From NCBI GenBank assembly GCA_902475005.1, contig CABRXV010000008.1:1-45727 (forward strand): a stretch of 45,727 nucleotides of DNA, read 5' to 3'. The stretch comes from CABRXV01 sp900754955 (GTDB lineage Bacteria; Actinomycetota; Coriobacteriia; Coriobacteriales; Eggerthellaceae). Of the stretch, positions 8,366 to 17,300 are shown piece after piece (the first letter of the stretch is position 1; the number at the start of each line of letters is the position of its first letter). Made by a program: the position numbers and the translations under genes. The notes beneath the pieces were generated by a model. That model was not told the origin of the DNA. It saw only the letters and a list, made by a program, of their open reading frames with translations, and searched no databases.

Positions 8366-8479
8366 CTAGCCCTGACGCTGCTTATGGCGCGGGTTCTCGC
8401 AGATGACGAGCACCTTGCCATGGCGTCGGATGATCTTGCACTTGTCGCACATTTTCTTGACCGAAGGACGTACCTTCAT
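8366..8479 (-). CDS. rpmJ: 50S ribosomal protein L36
   Basis: L36 is a 37-residue zinc-ribbon protein of the large subunit, beginning MKVRPSVKKMCDKC. The C11-x2-C14, C27 and H32 zinc ligands are all present, making it the Zn-binding form. The ATG at 8479 follows AAAGGAAAG. It is 17 nt upstream of rpsM, the usual infA-rpmJ-rpsM order. The longer open frame upstream has no family resemblance. Confidence 0.96.
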   Translation of the reverse strand: MKVRPSVKKMCDKCKIIRRHGKVLVICENPRHKQRQG

Positions 8480-8703
8480 TTCACTTTCCTTTCGGTGTAT
8501 GCGGAACATCTCTATACATTCACGCCCAGCCGCAGACGATAGTTTTCGGATATTACATGGAAGGCTGCCTTCCGCTGCGCATCGCGGCCCTTCGGCTCGA
8601 ACCGATGTCGAAGCGCAGAAAAGCGCCCGCTTCGTGGTGAAGTGAGGCGCTTTGGGCGCCACTGCGGTTTCCCGCTTGCGAGCATTGCGCTCGCACGTGG
8701 CGC

Positions 8704-8922
8704 TTACTTGAATCGGTACGTGATGCGTCCGCGATTCAGATCGTAAACCGACAGCTCGACGGTCACCTTGTCGCCCGGCAGGATCTTGATGTAGTGCATG
8801 CGCATCTTGCCGGAAATGTGAGCGAGAATCTTGTGCCCATTCTCGAGTTCGACGCGAAACATGGCGTTCGGCAGAGCCTCCAACACCGTGCCTTCGAGCT
8901 CGATCACATCTTCTTTAGCCAA
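8704..8922 (-). CDS. infA: Translation initiation factor IF-1
   Basis: IF-1 binds the 30S A site during initiation. The 72-residue OB-fold protein reads LAKEDVIELEGTVLEAL at its N-terminus and ends with RGRITYRFK. I start it at TTG 8922, which lies 7 nt after GGAGG and gives the exact family N-terminus; an in-frame ATG 12 codons upstream would add a non-conserved leader across the ribosome-binding site. It is followed by a 224-nt gap before rpmJ, longer than usual, which holds a 7-bp hairpin (8677-8694) and a possible TATAGA -10 element. Confidence 0.95.
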   Translation of the reverse strand: MAKEDVIELEGTVLEALPNAMFRVELENGHKILAHISGKMRMHYIKILPGDKVTVELSVYDLNRGRITYRFK

Positions 8923-9265
8923 AAGGTGTCCTCCAAGCGAGTCGTCAGTAAACAGCAACGCTGTATGTTAGCAAACTGGATCGCGTTTTGGAAGAAAAAA
9001 TGAAAATAAGCGCACAAAAGCTTCAAACCAGCTTCTGTTGGCTTTAAAAACCTGCTTGCCAGGCCCGCGGTCTGATGCCGCGCAGCTCTCGTGAGAACCA
9101 CGGAGCCGCCAGGTATTTGCGTGCTCGATGACGCCACCGCCTTGTCGGCAACGCAGGATGATAGCAGAAGGGTCTGGCCGATGCAAGCGCGCGACTGAAA
9201 AGGGGTCCGCCGACCGTTGACCCCGGCGGTTTGCGCAGTTAGAATGTTTCGTTGCGTCGAGAAGT
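8923..9265. other. Intergenic stretch upstream of infA and tRNA-Lys
   Basis: About 340 bases with no convincing gene. It must hold the infA promoter (minus strand) and the tRNA-Lys promoter (plus strand). A weak candidate for infA is TTCCAA, 17 bp, TAACAT on the minus strand near 8970-9000. I see no repeat or structured RNA here. Confidence 0.4.
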
Positions 9266-9341
9266 GGGCCGTTAGCTCAGCTGGTAGAGCAGGGGACTTT
9301 TAATCCCAAGGTCGCGGGTTCGATTCCCTCACGGCCCACCA
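9266..9341 (+). tRNA. tRNA-Lys (UUU)
   Basis: A 76-nt cloverleaf with the 7-bp acceptor GGGCCGT/ACGGCCC, the A-box region TAGCTCAGCTGG, anticodon loop CTTTTAA (anticodon TTT), a T-arm with GGTTCGATTCC, and genomically encoded CCA. Confidence 0.97.
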
Positions 9342-9443
9342 TCTATTCGCCGCCCGGGGCGCTGTTCGCCCGGCGCGCTCGTGCTTGACGCGCTCTTTTC
9401 GCTGGCACTCGGGCCGCGTGCCCGCCAGCACGTTCTTTGACGC

Positions 9444-9517
9444 TGGGGTATCGTCCAACGGCAGGACTCTGGTTTTTGGTGCCAGCTATCTAGGTTCGAA
9501 TCCTGGTACCCCAGCCA
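9444..9517 (+). tRNA. tRNA-Gln (UUG)
   Basis: A 74-nt cloverleaf with acceptor TGGGGTA/TACCCCA, anticodon stem CTGGT/GCCAG enclosing the loop TTTTGGT (anticodon TTG), a T-arm with GGTTCGAATCC, discriminator G and encoded CCA. It lies about 100 nt after tRNA-Lys. Confidence 0.96.
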
Positions 9518-9652
9518 CTTCTACTCTTCTCTCAATCGTGAGGCATTCTGCAGCTTCGAGCTTCACGCTGATTCAAGCTGCGGGATCGAGTGCCGTGCCC
9601 CGTCCTTGGACGCCTGTCTGTCATGACCAGCAACCAACGTGGCACAAAAACC

Positions 9653-9869
9653 GCCGAAATGCACGATGTCTGCAAGCGTCCGGCAGTTTTTATGCCGAAA
9701 TGCACGATTTCGGATGGGAGCCTCCTGCTGGAGCGAAGAGCCACTATCGCGTGACCTGCGGAAACGTCTTTCCTCTTGTTCCCGTCTCCCCTCCCAAACG
9801 CCTTTCTCGAACGAAAAATCGTGCATTTCTATGTCTTTTGTGCCACCGCATTTTCAAGATAGTGCATTT
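9653..9869. repeat. Four copies of AAATGCACGAT-type motif in a gene-free stretch
   Basis: The 588-base stretch after tRNA-Gln contains no supported gene. It holds GCCGAAATGCACGAT at 9653-9667 and 9694-9708, and the inverse ATCGTGCATTT at 9818-9828 and ATAGTGCATTT at 9859-9869. Two forward and two inverted copies form a nested inverted arrangement. A short hairpin (CGGCA...TGCCG) sits between the first two copies. Function is unknown. Confidence 0.5.
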
Positions 9870-10063
9870 CTCTAAAAATTTGCCAAACACCCTCCCTTGT
9901 TCGACAGCATCCAGGACCGCTCCTCGCTGAAACATCGGCAACGCCCCTCATCGGTCAGATAAGCCCATCGCCTCACCAGCTCCCAAGGCCACCGCGCGCG
10001 AGCCGCGAAAGAAACGAAGGACACCCCCTGCGTCCCCTCTCGCAGGACTACAATAGGGGCAAA

Positions 10064-10091
10064 GCGACCGCATCGGGCGGTCGCGTTTTTT
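10064..10091 (+). terminator. Terminator hairpin in front of the Usp gene
   Basis: GCGACCGC and its complement pair around a 5-nt loop and are followed by G and six T, a good intrinsic terminator. It ends only 14 nt before the usp start codon. A TACAAT -10-like hexamer lies at 10049-10054, upstream of it, so it could be an attenuator in the usp leader or the end of an upstream transcript. Confidence 0.65.
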
Positions 10092-10105
10092 GGGAGGCGA
10101 TTCTC

Positions 10106-10537
10106 ATGTGGTGCAATAAAGTGCTGGTCGCGTACGACGGGTCGGAGCCCTCACGCAAGGCTGTTGATCTGGCGCTTGGCGTCATCAAACCGCGCGCCGA
10201 CATCGAGCTCCATCTCGTGCACATCATGCGCATTTACGCGTCGGGCGCTGCGGCGGCTGGTATCGACACGGTGCTGCTCGACGACGTGGAGAACATCCGC
10301 CAGGAGCTCATCGCCATCGCCGACAGCGTCCCCAACCCCACGGTGGTGGAGATCCTCAAGGGCAGCTCCCCCGCCGATCTCATTCTCAATTATGTAAAGA
10401 AGGAAGGTTGCGACCTGATCATCATGGGCAACCGCGGACGCGGCGGCGTGAAGGGCTACCTCGGCTCGGTCAGCTACGCTGTGACGAAGGACTCCCCTGT
10501 CAACGTGCTCATCGCGAAGGACGGCCTCGAGAGCTGA
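10106..10537 (+). CDS. Universal stress protein (UspA family)
   Basis: A 143-residue single-domain Usp protein, a cytosolic alpha/beta nucleotide-binding fold linked to stress and energy status. The first strand NKVLVAYDGSEPS and the ATP-binding motif MGNRGRGGVKGYLGSVS (G-x2-G-x9-G-S) are both intact, so it should be the ATP-binding subclass. The ATG follows GGGAGGC. A terminator hairpin immediately upstream suggests control of read-through. It is 94 nt upstream of the MFS gene and may be co-transcribed with it. Confidence 0.93.
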   Translation: MWCNKVLVAYDGSEPSRKAVDLALGVIKPRADIELHLVHIMRIYASGAAAAGIDTVLLDDVENIRQELIAIADSVPNPTVVEILKGSSPADLILNYVKKEGCDLIIMGNRGRGGVKGYLGSVSYAVTKDSPVNVLIAKDGLES

Positions 10538-10631
10538 CGGGGCTTGCTGCGGCGCGCCAAACAGCACGTCCTCCATCGCACCGCGCACCCTCGTCCGTTC
10601 GATCTCGCTACCGCAAGGAGCTGACCTTTCC

Positions 10632-11903
10632 ATGTCTCAGGAAAAGCTGTGGACGAAGGATTTCGTCTTCGGAACCCTCGTCAACCTTCTCCTCATGATC
10701 AACTACTACAGCCTCATGGTGGTAGTCACGAGCTACGCCATGAAAACGTACGGAGCCCCGGCATCGACTGCGGGCCTCGCCGCAAGCATGTTCATCATCG
10801 GCGCACTCGTGTCGCGCCTCGCAAGCGGCGGTCTTATGGACGCTGTCGGGCGGAAGAGGCTGCTTCTCGTCGGTGCGGCATGCGAGGTCGTGTTCTCGCT
10901 GCTGTACTTGGCCGATGTTGGTTTTGCGCTGCTGTTTGTCCTGCGCTTTCTGCACGGGTTCGCCTACGGCGGCTGCTCCACCACCATCAGCACGGCGGTG
11001 ACCTCGCTCGTCCCCGCCACGCGCAAAGGCGAAGGCGTCGGCTACTTCATGCTGTCGGTCACGCTCGGTGCCGCAGTGGGGCCGTTTCTCGGCATGTTTC
11101 TCTCGCAGAACGCGGGCTACCACCCGCTCTTCATAGCGGCATCTGCCGCAGCGGCGGTCTGCCTGCTCGCCATCGCCTTCATGAAGGTGCCCGAGGCGCC
11201 GAGCGCGGCGACGCGCGCCCCCCAGACGCGCGCTTCCTCCGCTGCGAGCGACGCGAACGCAGCCTATGGCGCATCCGCCGCGTCCGTCACAACCGCCCCC
11301 GCGCCGCAGCCACGTTTCAGCATTGCCTCCGTACTTGAATTCTCGGTGCTGCCCATCGGCGCAGTATGCGCGATCCTCTTCTTCTGCTACTCGAGCCTGC
11401 TCACGTTTCTCACCCCGTTCTCCGAGGAAGCGGGGCTGCAGACCGCTGCGAGTTTCTTCTTCGTGGTGTACGCCGTCGCAACGTTCGTGACGCGCCCGTT
11501 CACGGGTCGGCTTTTCGACCGCAAGGGCGACAAGTTGGTCATGGTCCCGGCGTTCGTTGCTTTCATCGCAGGAATGGCGCTGCTCGCCAACGCGAGCCAT
11601 GCTGCAATGCTACTTGGCGCTGCCGCGCTGCTCGGCTTCGGCGTGGGCACCGTGCAGTCGAGCGGGCTGTCGCTCGCGGTGCGCATCGCCCCCGAAAACC
11701 GCCTGAACCTCGCGAATTCCACGTTCTACGCGCTGCTCGACGTGGGCGTGGGCATCGGGCCGCTCGTGCTCGGCCTCGTGGAGCCGCTCTGGGGCTACCG
11801 CGGCCTCTTCCTCGCTATGGCGGCGCTCGCCGTGGTCGCACTCGGCGCATATCTGCTCGTCGGCCGCAAGAACGGCACGCTGCGTAAACGGCTCGGCGAA
11901 TAG
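10632..11903 (+). CDS. MFS transporter
   Basis: A 423-residue major facilitator superfamily carrier with twelve predicted membrane helices. The loop 2-3 signature is seen as GGLMDAVGRKRLL and its C-terminal counterpart as GRLFDRKGDKLVM. A central cytoplasmic linker around residues 190-225 is rich in Ala, Ser, Pro and Thr. The AAGGAG ribosome-binding site is about 11 nt from the ATG. Substrate is not evident; sequence style resembles drug or metabolite effluxers. It shares a bidirectional hairpin at its 3' end with the convergent tRNA-Sec gene. Confidence 0.9.
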   Translation: MSQEKLWTKDFVFGTLVNLLLMINYYSLMVVVTSYAMKTYGAPASTAGLAASMFIIGALVSRLASGGLMDAVGRKRLLLVGAACEVVFSLLYLADVGFALLFVLRFLHGFAYGGCSTTISTAVTSLVPATRKGEGVGYFMLSVTLGAAVGPFLGMFLSQNAGYHPLFIAASAAAAVCLLAIAFMKVPEAPSAATRAPQTRASSAASDANAAYGASAASVTTAPAPQPRFSIASVLEFSVLPIGAVCAILFFCYSSLLTFLTPFSEEAGLQTAASFFFVVYAVATFVTRPFTGRLFDRKGDKLVMVPAFVAFIAGMALLANASHAAMLLGAAALLGFGVGTVQSSGLSLAVRIAPENRLNLANSTFYALLDVGVGIGPLVLGLVEPLWGYRGLFLAMAALAVVALGAYLLVGRKNGTLRKRLGE

Positions 11904-11944
11904 GCGTCGGCGCACGGTAACCTCACGAAGACGCCCCGCACACG

Positions 11945-11979
11945 AAAAAGGGCCCGCAGCACAATGGCTGCGGGCCCTT
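11945..11979 (-). terminator. Terminator of the tRNA-Sec gene (partly bidirectional)
   Basis: A 13-bp stem AAGGGCCCGCAGC with its complement around a 6-nt loop, followed on the minus strand by five T starting about 10 nt past the tRNA 3' end. On the plus strand it is followed by TTCGATTTC and may also end the MFS transcript. Confidence 0.88.
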
Positions 11980-11988
11980 CGATTTCAG

Positions 11989-12085
11989 TGGCGGAGGGGC
12001 GTGCGAATCGAACACACCCGAGACGTTCTGCGCGCCTCACAACGGTTTTGAAGACCGCGGGAGCCACCAGGCCCCATTCACCTCC
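11989..12085 (-). tRNA. selC: tRNA-Sec (UCA)
   Basis: A 97-nt tRNA with all the special features of selenocysteine tRNA: a 6-bp D-stem (GGGGCC/GGCTCC) with a 4-nt loop, anticodon loop CTTCAAA (anticodon TCA, reading UGA), a long variable arm (TGAGGCG/CGTCTCG, 7-nt loop), a 5-bp T-stem with TTCGATT loop, discriminator G and encoded CCA. The acceptor has the longer 8-position layout, but by my pairing positions 6 and 8 are mismatched (U-C and A-G). It lies directly downstream of, and on the same strand as, the TorD gene of the selenoprotein operon. It supplies the tRNA for UGA decoding; selA, selB and selD are not in this window. Confidence 0.93.
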
Positions 12086-12102
12086 AAAGCGGAGCACATG
12101 CT

Positions 12103-12131
12103 CCAATATGCCGACAGACAGCGTACGGCAA
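12103..12131 (-). promoter_or_regulatory. Candidate selC promoter
   Basis: TTGCCG and TATTGG on the minus strand are 17 bp apart, and the -10 hexamer ends 17 nt before the mature tRNA 5' end. The match is moderate, so the tRNA could instead be processed from the upstream operon transcript. Confidence 0.35.
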
Positions 12132-12199
12132 ACCGTCGGCTCGGGCAAGAGCGCCCTCCCCGAATGCCGCACGCACGCCCACCATCGGCTGCGGCAGCG

Positions 12200-12850
12200 C
12201 TAGGCGTCGCCCTCAGGCTCCACCATAGCGGCCACCGCGTCGGCGGCGATGGCGCACACGCGCGCGTAGAAGTCGTCTTCGTAGCGCTCGAGACACGTCA
12301 CCGCTTTGCCAAACCAGCGATTCGGGTGTTCGGCCGCGAACGACACGAACAGCTCCTCGCTGCGCCGGCGCACCGCCTCGTCTCCCGCCGCAACCGCCGA
12401 AGCGGCCAGCGACGAGAGAAACGACAGCTCGCTTGCCAGCGAGTCGGGCTTGAGCCGCTGGATCTCCAGCTCAAACCCGCCGATCTGCCGGTAATCGAAC
12501 CCGACCGCCTGGTAGCACTTGAGCGTGTGCTCGTAGAAGCGGCCGTCGGTCGTTCCGTAGCGGAAGAGACCTTCGTCCTCGTAGCCGAGACGCACCGAGT
12601 CTTCGTACAGCGGCACGTAGGCGGGGTGCGAAGACACGAAGAAACGGTCGTAGAAGCGCTGCTCGAGCGCGGCGTCCGCCTCATCGGGGAAGAGCCTCTC
12701 GGCACCGAGCGCATCGGCGACCCGGCGCATCGAGCCCACCGTCTCCGCAGTGGGGACGTTCATCAGAGCGGCAACGCAGGCGTCGGCGATGACGCAGAAG
12801 CCCTTGAGCTGCTCATCCGAGAAGGACGTGCTTTGAGCGGTCGGGTTCAC
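12200..12850 (-). CDS. TorD-family molybdoenzyme chaperone
   Basis: A 216-residue, all-helical cytosolic chaperone of the TorD/DmsD type, which binds the Tat signal of a molybdenum catalytic subunit and helps cofactor loading before export. The family hallmark region is seen as AYVPLYEDSVRLG (Y-x-P-x-x-E/D-S-V). The start is GTG at 12850 behind AAAGGGGA. It is the last protein gene of the locus whose catalytic subunit begins at 17499, so that enzyme is its likely client. Identity with TorD itself is not implied. Confidence 0.88.
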   Translation of the reverse strand: MNPTAQSTSFSDEQLKGFCVIADACVAALMNVPTAETVGSMRRVADALGAERLFPDEADAALEQRFYDRFFVSSHPAYVPLYEDSVRLGYEDEGLFRYGTTDGRFYEHTLKCYQAVGFDYRQIGGFELEIQRLKPDSLASELSFLSSLAASAVAAGDEAVRRRSEELFVSFAAEHPNRWFGKAVTCLERYEDDFYARVCAIAADAVAAMVEPEGDA

Positions 12851-12869
12851 AAGATTCCCCTTTCGGTTC

Positions 12870-13739
12870 CTAGGCGAACATCGGCACAGCGGCCATGATC
12901 ATGAGGAAGCGGAGCAGGAACGCGCCCACGAGCACGCATGCCTCGCCCACGATGGCCTGCGCGTTGCGCGGACCGCCCTCGGACGCAGAGCCCTTGCGAT
13001 GCATGAGCTCGATCACGAAGGGAACCGCAAGGCCGATGATGACGAAGCCGATCCAGAACACCGGGGCGTAGCCGCCGGCGACCATGTTCATGACCGACGC
13101 CACAGCAGCCTCGGCGCCGCTGCCGGAGGTCATCATCGCAACCGCGAACAGCACGATGACGAGCAGAGCCTCGAGCACGGGAAGCGCCAGGCCGGTCTTC
13201 TTGAGGAAGCCGAGCTTAGCAGGATCCTCGAAGCCGCGAGCGTAGGACACGAGCAGCACCACAGCGAAACCCGAGGAAGCAGCCGACACGATGAACAGCA
13301 GCGGCAGCACCACGATGTTCCACAGCGGATATGCCGGAGCCGCGCCGAGCAGAACGCCCGTGTAAGCGGCGGTGCACACGGCAAGCACAAGGCCAATGCC
13401 GTCGAGCGCCTTCGGCGTGGACTGCTTCTTCAGCATGATGATCGCCGTGATGAGGCTCACCACGATGAACAGCACGAGGATGATGACGCCCCATGCCATG
13501 ACCGACTGCAGGTTCGTGATGATGAAGAAGAAGCGCAGCGGGTTGAAGAGACCCGCCTTGGCGTCCACCATCAGAAGCACGCAGCCGACGGCAACGACGA
13601 TCGGCGCGATCACGTAACCGACCGTGCGGAGCTTGGTCGCCTCAGGCTTGACGAAGGCGGCGATGGCAGCCAGCGCGAACGCGCCGGCGCCCATGCCTGC
13701 GAGGAACAGGTAGCAGGCGATAACCCAATCCCAAACCAT
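12870..13739 (-). CDS. NrfD/PsrC-type membrane quinone-interacting subunit
   Basis: A 289-residue integral membrane protein with eight or nine hydrophobic helices of the NrfD (polysulfide reductase NrfD) family. These subunits anchor a periplasmic catalytic/Fe-S pair and exchange electrons with menaquinol. The family-like N-terminus reads WVIACYLFLAGMGAGAF. Its ATG overlaps the stop codon of the Fe-S subunit gene by one base (TAATG), indicating translational coupling. It is the third subunit of the Sec-containing enzyme complex. Confidence 0.92.
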   Translation of the reverse strand: MVWDWVIACYLFLAGMGAGAFALAAIAAFVKPEATKLRTVGYVIAPIVVAVGCVLLMVDAKAGLFNPLRFFFIITNLQSVMAWGVIILVLFIVVSLITAIIMLKKQSTPKALDGIGLVLAVCTAAYTGVLLGAAPAYPLWNIVVLPLLFIVSAASSGFAVVLLVSYARGFEDPAKLGFLKKTGLALPVLEALLVIVLFAVAMMTSGSGAEAAVASVMNMVAGGYAPVFWIGFVIIGLAVPFVIELMHRKGSASEGGPRNAQAIVGEACVLVGAFLLRFLMIMAAVPMFA

Positions 13740-14371
13740 TAGTTCCTCCCCTCGTACGGCTTGAACACGTTGCCGCCCTTGTGGACAGCGGAGACACGCG
13801 GCATCGCCTCAATATCGGCAAGACCGATGTAGCACAGCGTGGGCTCCATGCCGGTGTCGGCCATGAGGTGATCCACGCTGCCGGCCTCGGCGATGCGCTT
13901 GGAGATGTCGCTCTCGGGATCGTTGAGATCACCGAAGATGCGCGCCTTGGTGACGCAGGTGGACACGCAAGCGGGCAGCATGCCGTACTCCGTGCGATGC
14001 GCGCAGTACGTGCACTTGCCGATCGCGCCCGTGTCGGGAATGGCGTAACGAGCGCCGTAAGGGCACGCGGCCATGCAGTACTTGCAGCCGATGCAGCGGC
14101 TCTCGTCGATCTGCACGGTGCCGTCCTCGGCCTTGTAGCTCGCACCCGTCGGGCACACGCTCACGCACGCCGGGTTGTCGCAGTGGTTGCACTGCTTCGG
14201 CACGTTCGCGCGGGCGATGTAGCCGTCAGGGCGCTCGACGTCCCAGCTCTCGACCCACGTGTTGAACTTCGTCAGCGGAGTGTCGTTCTCCTCCCTGCAG
14301 ATGATGGCGCATGCGTTGCACCCGATGCAGAGGGACAGATCGATCAGCATTCCGTATTTCTTCTCAGCCAT
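13739..14371 (-). CDS. Four-cluster Fe-S electron-transfer subunit (PsrB/DmsB type)
   Basis: A 210-residue ferredoxin-like subunit that passes electrons between the membrane anchor and the molybdenum subunit. Four cysteine groups are visible: CIGCNACAIICREEN, CDNPACVSVCP, CIGCKYCMAACP and CTYC followed later by CVSTC. No signal sequence of its own is seen, so it would be co-exported with the Tat-bearing catalytic subunit. It begins 14 nt after that gene. Confidence 0.94.
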   Translation of the reverse strand: MAEKKYGMLIDLSLCIGCNACAIICREENDTPLTKFNTWVESWDVERPDGYIARANVPKQCNHCDNPACVSVCPTGASYKAEDGTVQIDESRCIGCKYCMAACPYGARYAIPDTGAIGKCTYCAHRTEYGMLPACVSTCVTKARIFGDLNDPESDISKRIAEAGSVDHLMADTGMEPTLCYIGLADIEAMPRVSAVHKGGNVFKPYEGRN

Positions 14372-14385
14372 GATCTCTTACCCCC

Positions 14386-17300
14386 TTACATCTTCTCGAT
14401 CTTGAACATGCCGCCGGAACGGCCCGGGCTGGCTGCTTCGTTGTCGGAATATATCTGCAGGATGCCCTGCTGGCCGAGTACCGGATCGAGCATGGTCAGC
14501 AGACGAGCGCCTGCGCCGATCGCCGGATCGCCCTTGGTGAGCTCGCCGTCAATCTCGATGTCCTGCGCACCGTAGGCAAGATGGCCGTAGCCGAAGGAAA
14601 CGGCGATGCCGCCCTTCACCTGGCCGGCGCGAACCATAGCCTCGCCCTCGGTCACGTCGCCCATCGGCGTGACAGCGCGGATCTTGTCGCCGTCCTTGAT
14701 GCCCAGGGCAGCCGCGTCCTCGTCGTTGATCTCGATGTAGTTGTGCGAGCAGATGTCGCGCATGATCGGGCTGTTGGACTGCATGGAGACGGAACGGAAG
14801 CGCGGCTTGTGCTCGGATGCGCCGAACGGGAACTCGTCGCGCGAGAACAGCTCCTCGACCGGAGTCATGTCGGAGGCTCGCTCCGGGTTCCAACGGAGAA
14901 CCGGTTCCACGCCCTCACCGGTGAAGGCGTTCTTGTAGGTCGTGCGCGCCTCGCTGTAGAAGTACGCCTGGAAATCCTTCTCGTAGCCGTAGCTGCGTCC
15001 GCCTTCGGGATCGGGATGCACCTTCTCCATGGGCCAGTAGCGACCGCCGCGAGACAGAACCGTCTCGACCTTCGGCCACTCCTCTTCCTTGACGGCGTCT
15101 TTCCACCCCTGCGGCAGATCCTCGAGGCCCTGCATGTGCTCTTCTTCGGAGGAGATGTCCTCGACGGGCTCATCGTCGGCGTACGCCATGTTGGCGACGA
15201 CCTTCATGTAGAGGTCGGAGGCGTCGTTGAGCGGGTAGGTGTTGCCCTCCATGTCAGGGATGGCGTCATCGCCCCAACCGGGCAGCCCGCACGCCTTGGC
15301 GACATCGACGCAGAACGCCTCCCAGCTGGCGTAACGACCGTCGTCGAGCTGAATGCTCTCAGGCGTCTTCACCGGCCAGCGGAGGGTGCGGCCGTAGCCC
15401 GTGAACGTGGTGCCGATGTTCGGCAGACCGAACGACTCGAACGGCGTGGTGTCCGGAACGATGTAGTCGGCCAGCTGAGCATGCTCGCCAACGAACACGT
15501 CGCAGGCGATGTGCAGCGGCAGGATGGACGGATCCTTGAACTTGTCCATGACCTCGGGCTTCATCGAGCCGGGAGTCGCCTGGAACGTGTTGCACATCCA
15601 CGAGACCAGAATCTTGCACTGGTACGGGTACTGGTTGACGATGGATGCCAGCAGCTGGCTGTCGGAGCTTCCGACGAGCGGATACCAGGGCAGCGTCGGC
15701 TTCGGATCGGTCTCACCGGCCTCGACACGCTTCTTGTACTCTTCGGTCTTCTCCCAGGCAATGCCCGTGCGGGAGATGTCCGTAGCATTCTTCTTCGAAA
15801 CGTTCGGCTTACCCTCGATGGTGGAAAGGTCGTAGCGCGGACCCTTGCCCGTCGCGGAGGGGCCGGGGCTGTTCGGCGGGTTGCCGCCGACCATCTGGTT
15901 GGCGCCCACGATGGCGTGCAGCAGGTTTGCGCCGATCATGGAGTCGGTGCCGTTTACGCCGCAGGCAGAACCGCCCTTGTGGCACACGCTGACGCGCGGA
16001 CCGTGGGAGGTGTACTCCTTGGCAATGCGCTCGATGTCGGCAACGGAAACGCCCGTGATCTCGGAGTATTCCTCGATGGTGTACTCCATGATCGCATCCT
16101 TGAGGATCATGAAGGACGTGCGAACCGCAACGCCGTTCACCTCGCCCTCGAACTCGAGCTCGCCCGTAGAGCAAGCGTCGGTGTCGCAGGGCTCGCCGGT
16201 CTCGGCGTTGATGCACACGAACTGATCGACCGGCTTGCCGTCCTTGTCGAGCTTCTCGGGAACGTTGAGACCGGCGTCGGCAGGACGCATGAGCTTCCTG
16301 TAGCTGGGATGATTCTCGTCCGTGATGACCAGGAACGTGGCGTTGGAGTACGAAGCGTACCCGCCGGCGATGGCCGCCTTCTGGTTCGTGAACGAAATGG
16401 CCGCAGCATCGTAGGTCTTGTCCTCGATCATCTTGCGCACCAGAGCCGCGCAGAAGGCGGAGTTGGTCGCGGGCTTGATCGGAATCCAATTGATGCCGGG
16501 CAGCGTAGGAGTAACGCAACCGTTGGCGAGCGTGCAGTCGAGCACGTCGATCTTCAGCTCACCGGATGCGAGCCGGGCAGCAGTACGCTTGCCGGAGCTC
16601 TGATAGTTGATCATGCTACCGCCGGGGAAAGCGCCCAGCCAGATAGCGTATTCGGCTTCTTCAGGATCAGGGGTGCCGCCAGAACCCTTATTTGCCAGCG
16701 AACTCGCTGAATTGGCAACGGCTCAACTGGAGCCATGGCCGATCGAGTTGATCGAGCCATAAGAGCTGGCGAGGCGGCTCTTGAAATCGCCTCGACCGTC
16801 AGGACGGCTTCCGAGGAACACCACCTGATTGGACTTCGCACCCAAGCTGGGAAGCTCGGGATTGATCGGGGTCTCCGTGTCGCGGAGAGCCTTGAAGCCT
16901 TCGATCTCCTGGTCTTCGCCGATCTCGGCAAACAGCTTGCCGCCCTCGGTGACCTCGGTGATCAGCTGATCCCAGCTGATGGGCTTCCACTTGCCCTCGC
17001 CGCGCTTGCCCGCGCGCTTGAGCGGCGTGGTGATGCGGTCGGGCTGCATGTAGCTGTCCAGATAACCATGGCCGCGGCCGCAGACGGAGCTGCGGAGAAC
17101 GTTGCCCTTGCCATCGGCGTAGCTCATGGTCTGGTACGCCTCGGTCAGAGGCGCCTCGTTGGGCAGGTACGGATACGCGCTTGCCGGGTTGTACGGATTG
17201 CCGCCAACGCCGAGAATGCGACCCGTGCCGCGATCGAGCTTCACGCGATTGCCGCAGGAGCTGTAGCAGCCGCAGCACGCGCTGTAGCGAACGATGACGT

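Noticed and set aside
9385..9930. A 181-codon open frame running through tRNA-Gln and the repeat region
   Set aside because: It overlaps a certain tRNA gene, has no ribosome-binding site and no protein-like composition.
16614..16722. Treating the Sec gene as two separate genes with an independent start at 16614
   Set aside because: The 36 codons between the TGA and that ATG are in frame and continue the family alignment (AEYAIWLGAFPGGS); no ribosome-binding site precedes the ATG.
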